This document shows positions 15,239 through 18,228 of a stretch of 18,228 nt of DNA, piece by piece. Under the pieces are notes generated by a model. It did not search any database. It had not been told where the DNA came from and saw nothing but the letters and a program-made list of their open reading frames with translations. The position numbers and the translations under genes were made by a program. Within the stretch, counting starts at the first letter, position 1; every line of letters starts with the position of its first letter. This DNA comes from Hyphomicrobium sp. (GTDB lineage: Bacteria > Pseudomonadota > Alphaproteobacteria > Rhizobiales > Hyphomicrobiaceae): positions 1 through 18,228 of the forward strand of contig JAUWCP010000024.1 in assembly GCA_030609245.1 (NCBI GenBank), read 5' to 3'.

Positions 15239-16108
15239 ATGCTTCGGCACGTCATTGCCATCGGTTGCATTCTGGCTGGTACGGCGGCCAGTGCGGAACC
15301 GGTGCGCCTGTCGAACCAAGGCATCAAGGACACTGTCGCAGGTTCCATCCTTCACATCGACACGCCGCTGGGGACGAAGTTTCCCGTTCGATACTCCGAC
15401 GATGGCACGCTAACAGGACGGGCCGGGGGTATGGTCGCGAACTATCTCGGCGCCAGGTCGGACAGCGGGCGCTGGTGGGTCTCAAAAAAACGGCTCTGTC
15501 ACAAGTGGAAAAGGTGGTTCGGCGCCAAGCTGCAATGCATGCGTCTTCGAAAAGCTGGCCGGCGCATCCTGTGGCGCCGCGATGACGGCAAGACCGGGAC
15601 GGCCACCATCGCTTCGCGGTCGACGCCCGTCGCAAAAGCCGAGTCGCCTCCCTTTGCCTTGGGCTCCGCAAAGCCAGAGAAAAAGCCTTCCGATCCTAAC
15701 CGTTTCTCTCCCATTCGGCGTGCCGCCCCAGCTGCACCACCGCGTGCTGTCCCACCGCCGCTTACCGCTCCTCCTCCAAGGCTCGCTCGCGCAAACCGGC
15801 CGTCAGAGGCAAGGCCAGTCATCGAGGAACCATCCTATGTGGAGCCGTCCTTCAGAGTGGCTGGCGTCGAAGCCTACGACGTTCTCAATATTCGCAAAGG
15901 ACCATCGACCGACTATGCCGTAGTCGGTGCGATTCCTCCGAACGGGCGCGGCGTCAGAATTGTCGGCGCGTGTGTCACATACTGGTGTCCGATCAACCAT
16001 CGCGGAACGAACGGTTGGGTCAGCCGTATCTATCTTGCCGAGGAAATGCCCGCTCCGGGTTCACCGGTCCGCGCCAGTAACTGGTTTAGAACCTCGCAAG
16101 CGCGATAA
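15239..16108 (+). CDS. Secreted protein with C-terminal bacterial SH3 domain
   Basis: A 289-residue predicted periplasmic protein. A signal peptide (MLRHVIAIGCILAGTAASA, cleavage before EPVRL) is followed by an N-terminal domain (about 22-125) containing LSNQGIKDTVAGS, YSDDGTLTG, SDSGRWWV and two Cys. I cannot name this domain firmly; it resembles small alphaproteobacterial exported domains. A Pro/Ala-rich linker spans about 136-205. The SH3-like domain (about 205-267) has LNIRKGPSTDYAVVG, WCPINHRGTNGWVS and two further Cys; such domains often bind peptidoglycan or peptides. The ATG at 15239 follows GGGGG by eight bases. It is divergent from the small secreted protein gene and preceded by the inverted repeat at 15173-15195. 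Confidence 0.85.
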   Translation: MLRHVIAIGCILAGTAASAEPVRLSNQGIKDTVAGSILHIDTPLGTKFPVRYSDDGTLTGRAGGMVANYLGARSDSGRWWVSKKRLCHKWKRWFGAKLQCMRLRKAGRRILWRRDDGKTGTATIASRSTPVAKAESPPFALGSAKPEKKPSDPNRFSPIRRAAPAAPPRAVPPPLTAPPPRLARANRPSEARPVIEEPSYVEPSFRVAGVEAYDVLNIRKGPSTDYAVVGAIPPNGRGVRIVGACVTYWCPINHRGTNGWVSRIYLAEEMPAPGSPVRASNWFRTSQAR

Positions 16109-16562
16109 CGCGAAGACCTATCAGCGCCACCATCCCTTTAAATTCAGCGCGGCATTCGAACACGCCGGCCGGCTCAACGCGCGTCGGCAACCTTCAAGCC
16201 TAGCGCATGAAGGCGATGTCTCAGCGCTGACGTCATGAACGCGCAAGGGGCTTTAGATCGTTGTATGGGAGGCCGACGACTCGCATAGACAGGGCCCGGA
16301 CAGCGGTTGAGGCTTTCAAGGTTTCAAGGCCGTCCGAGCCAATGTGTGCTGCACTTCATCGAAGTGGAGACTTAAGCACACGATGGAAAACTAGCAGTGC
16401 GTGCTTTCCATGCGAAACGGACGGGTGCAGTAACCCTAACCTTGCTGCTGTTGCGAACCGGTGTTGCCAGCGCCTGTTCGATTGGGTACCGGCGATGGCT
16501 TGGACGTTACGTTGCATCACGAGTGGCGGCGCATCATCATCGCGCAATGCCAAGCGGACAGC
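16109..16562. other. 454-bp region between convergent genes, no supported gene
   Basis: Two adjacent hairpins occupy 16344-16414. A GTG-started frame from 16397 has a signal-peptide-like start (AVTLTLLLLRTGVASA) but then runs into the antisense of pcs. A shifted frame from about 16464 reads LDVTLHHEWRRIIIAQCQAD, so a decayed small secreted protein gene is conceivable. No canonical T-run terminator is seen for either flanking gene. Confidence 0.4.
16344..16414. ncRNA. Tandem hairpins, candidate terminator region or small RNA
   Basis: Hairpin one pairs GTGTGCT (16344-16350) with AGCACAC (16375-16381) and, inside, CACTTC-ATC-GAAGTG (16352-16366). Hairpin two pairs ATGGAAA (16383-16389) with TTTCCAT (16405-16411), extended by CG pairs outside and GCA/TGC inside. 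They lie between the convergent SH3 and pcs genes. Neither strand has a following T-run. Confidence 0.3.
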
Positions 16563-17294
16563 TTAGGTCGTCGTCCCCTTCCGCAGAAATCCATCGACCG
16601 TCAACCCAATGAGATAGGCCGCAACGGCCACAAGCACCACTTGAACCCAGGGTCTTGCCGGGAAGCCCTGCCAAACCGCCAGAATGGCCGCCACGACCCA
16701 CACGAGCGTCACCATCATTGTTAGGAACCGCAAGCGCATTACCCTCATGGGGTGCACCCAGCGCATCGGCACGAACGTGAGGACAATGGCGGCGGCGACG
16801 ATCACGTAAGTCACCCACGGGGGTGTCGCGAAGGCGAAGATATAGAACGCGACGACGTTCCAAACGGCAGGAAAACCGACGAAGCTGTAGTCGTCACTCT
16901 TGCTGGCCAAGTCGGCGAAGTGAAAAAGCGAAGACAGCAGGATCAGCGCCGCAAACACCAGTCCCAGCGGACCCTCTAGGAAGCCCGCGCTCACAAGAGC
17001 TAGTGCGGGCACGAAGACATAGGTCACATAGTCGACAACCAGATCCAGCCGCTCCCCGCTAAAGCGGGGCAGCCGCTCCTCCACGCGGGCGAGACGCGCG
17101 AAGCTGCCATCAATGCTATCGATGAAAAGGGCAAAGCCTAGCCAGGCGAACATTCGCTCCCAAGCGCCCTCGAAGGCGGCCAGAGCAGCCAGGAGCCCGC
17201 ACACTGCCCCCAGCGCGGTAAAGAAGTGTACGCCCGCGGCCGCCAGACTGAAGAACCGCTTTCCTGCCACGACACCCTTCAACGCTGACGCCAT
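16563..17294 (-). CDS. pcs: Phosphatidylcholine synthase
   Basis: Condenses CDP-diacylglycerol with choline to phosphatidylcholine in the inner membrane, a route typical of alphaproteobacteria that live with eukaryotes or take up choline. The 243-residue protein has several hydrophobic helices. The CDP-alcohol phosphotransferase motif is in the Pcs-specific spacing: DGSFAR (Asp62-Arg67), 12 residues, Gly80, then Asp84 and Asp88. DYVTYVFVPALAL and GFPAVWNVV also match rhizobial Pcs. The ATG at 17294 has no ribosome-binding site and stands directly after a long hairpin. A GTG at codon 9 (17270) preceded by AAGGG is an alternative start. Uptake genes for choline are not in the window. Confidence 0.94.
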   Translation of the reverse strand: MASALKGVVAGKRFFSLAAAGVHFFTALGAVCGLLAALAAFEGAWERMFAWLGFALFIDSIDGSFARLARVEERLPRFSGERLDLVVDYVTYVFVPALALVSAGFLEGPLGLVFAALILLSSLFHFADLASKSDDYSFVGFPAVWNVVAFYIFAFATPPWVTYVIVAAAIVLTFVPMRWVHPMRVMRLRFLTMMVTLVWVVAAILAVWQGFPARPWVQVVLVAVAAYLIGLTVDGFLRKGTTT

Positions 17295-17300
17295 ATTGAG

Positions 17301-17334
17301 CGCCGGGGCGGCTGATGCCTCAGCTGCCCCGGTG
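17301..17334 (-). promoter_or_regulatory. Strong hairpin immediately before the pcs start codon
   Basis: Bases 17303-17315 pair with 17320-17332, thirteen pairs including one wobble, around a four-base loop; two more pairs extend it to 17301/17334. On the pcs strand the helix ends 6-8 bases before the ATG, where a ribosome-binding site would be expected. No T-run follows on either strand. It may act as a translational control element or a stop for the upstream gene's transcription. Confidence 0.5.
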
Positions 17335-17372
17335 ACGCCGTCTAAGATGAAGACGCTTACCCCGTCGTTGTA

Positions 17373-17573
17373 CTATGGCGTCGTCGTAGCAGGTTCGCCG
17401 CTCGGCTCCGTTGCCGGAGCGGGCTCGGAAGCGGGCGCTTCTGCTGCCGGGGTGGTCGCTGCCGGGGGCGCCACCATCTCAGGTGCCGATTTCTTGTCGT
17501 CGACCAGCATCATGTAGGCGACAATGGCTATGATCACCACCACCGCCGCCACGACAATCGTACGCGTATCCAT
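17373..17573 (-). CDS. Small single-pass membrane protein with Pro/Ala/Thr-rich tail
   Basis: A 66-residue product: MDTRT, one transmembrane helix (IVVAAVVVIIAIVAYMMLV), a short charged stretch VDDKKS, then about 40 residues almost entirely of Pro, Ala, Thr and Glu, probably disordered and periplasmic. I chose the ATG at 17573, preceded by GGGAG with six-base spacing; an upstream ATG at 17609 adds 12 residues with no such site. Low complexity prevents a family assignment. It lies 78 bp upstream of pcs on the same strand, with the large hairpin in between. Confidence 0.65.
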   Translation of the reverse strand: MDTRTIVVAAVVVIIAIVAYMMLVDDKKSAPEMVAPPAATTPAAEAPASEPAPATEPSGEPATTTP

Positions 17574-17656
17574 AACGTTCTCCCTTAGAAACTTATGCAA
17601 CCGCGCCACAATAGCGTGGTGCGGTCGACAATACGAGGTCGGGAGCGCAGCGCGTC

Positions 17657-18013
17657 TCAGAAGCGATGCTTCACCGTGCCGCGAATCATGAGGTCGTCGG
17701 GCGTCGGTGCCGTCTCGACCGGCCCATCAGGCAGCTTCTGGTCGGCCGCGCCGTAAAGCAGCTCCAACCCAAAATCCATTTTTGGCAAGACGCCAAGCTT
17801 ACCCAGGCCAGGGATGCGGATTTCGGTTCCCTTCTCCGCATTGGATGCGGCCAGCTCATCTGAAAGACTGAGCCGAGATTCCAAGGGCGCGTCAGCCGAT
17901 TTCTGCAACTGAGCCGGCGCAGTGCCCGCCTTTTGCTCTTGGAACGCAAGCGCATGCATGCCGGCGGTCACCGACATCACCAATGCAAATACTGCGACAA
18001 CACTGTTTCTCAT
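17657..18013 (-). CDS. Small exported protein of unknown function
   Basis: A 118-residue product with a signal peptide (MRNSVVAVFALVMSVTAGMHALA, cleavage before FQEQ). A Gln/Ala/Ser-rich stretch follows, then a conserved-looking C-terminal half: IPGLGKLGVLPKMDFGLELLYG and, at the end, DDLMIRGTVKHRF. From memory, short alphaproteobacterial secreted proteins with this glycine-rich ending exist without assigned function. I chose the ATG at 18013, preceded by AGGTGAG at close spacing; the ATG at 18049 would add 12 residues ahead of the signal. The gene is 83 bp upstream of the small membrane protein, same strand. Confidence 0.7.
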   Translation of the reverse strand: MRNSVVAVFALVMSVTAGMHALAFQEQKAGTAPAQLQKSADAPLESRLSLSDELAASNAEKGTEIRIPGLGKLGVLPKMDFGLELLYGAADQKLPDGPVETAPTPDDLMIRGTVKHRF

Positions 18014-18228
18014 CTCACCTACCCCGCCCCACAATACAGCCCTCTGCATGCATCCTGCAAAATGCGGTTTCGCCTCTATGAAAACAAGGATGTTTTAGGC
18101 CAGGATAAGTCCACGTAAAGAATCGTCCGACTAGTGTGGCCTGAATGCCATACTGCATAATAGCAACACACAGCAACTACTATAGATTATTCGCCAGAAG
18201 TCGAGAAGCAAACTCATGGTCCCACGAC
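18014..18228. other. Right-end intergenic region
   Basis: This is upstream of the exported protein gene. No convincing promoter pair was found. An ATG at 18216 on the plus strand, preceded by AGAAG, may begin a gene outside the window; only four codons are visible, so I do not call it. Confidence 0.3.

Noticed and set aside
16397..16612. GTG-started frame with a signal-peptide-like beginning
   Set aside because: It has no good ribosome-binding site, overlaps the end of pcs antisense, and becomes low-information after the hydrophobic stretch. A frameshifted relic is possible but not supported.

Overview
The window comes from an alphaproteobacterium, most likely of the order Hyphomicrobiales (Rhizobiales). 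The evidence is a phosphatidylcholine synthase with the rhizobial form of the CDP-alcohol motif, the gene order rlpA-dacA-tmk-holB-metG-tatD-MBL hydrolase, an alphaproteobacterial-looking PurF, and GC-rich DNA throughout. I cannot name the genus.

Layout. Positions 2-1093 hold the 3' part of purF, followed by a short-chain dehydrogenase (1236-2033) on the same strand. A minus-strand housekeeping block runs from 9684 down to 2030: rlpA and dacA (cell wall), tmk and holB (DNA replication), metG (translation), tatD, and a PhnP-like metallo-hydrolase. Its junctions are tight: TGATG between tmk and holB, ATGA between tatD and the hydrolase. The hydrolase stop codon overlaps the SDR stop codon in convergent orientation.

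A plus-strand tRNA-Ser(UGA) at 9870-9959 marks a change of character. The next 2.4 kb looks like accessory DNA: a strongly foldable non-coding stretch, an orphan family 25 glycosyltransferase, a small secreted protein, and what seems to be the surviving catalytic end of a metzincin protease. A minus-strand serine biosynthesis pair, serA and a SerB-type HAD phosphatase, then resumes the housekeeping content. Upstream of serA lies a small secreted protein gene. Divergent from it is a secreted two-domain protein with a C-terminal SH3 domain. The right end carries pcs and two small exported or membrane proteins, all on the minus strand.

No defence system, phage, transposase, integrase or CRISPR array is visible. 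The signals I consider most worth checking are non-coding: a 75-nt branched fold and a set of competing hairpins between the tRNA and the glycosyltransferase; a 13-15 bp hairpin ending 6-8 nt before the pcs start codon; a perfect 9-bp dyad in front of the SH3 gene; and paired hairpins between two convergent genes. These were found by eye and need proper folding and comparative analysis.
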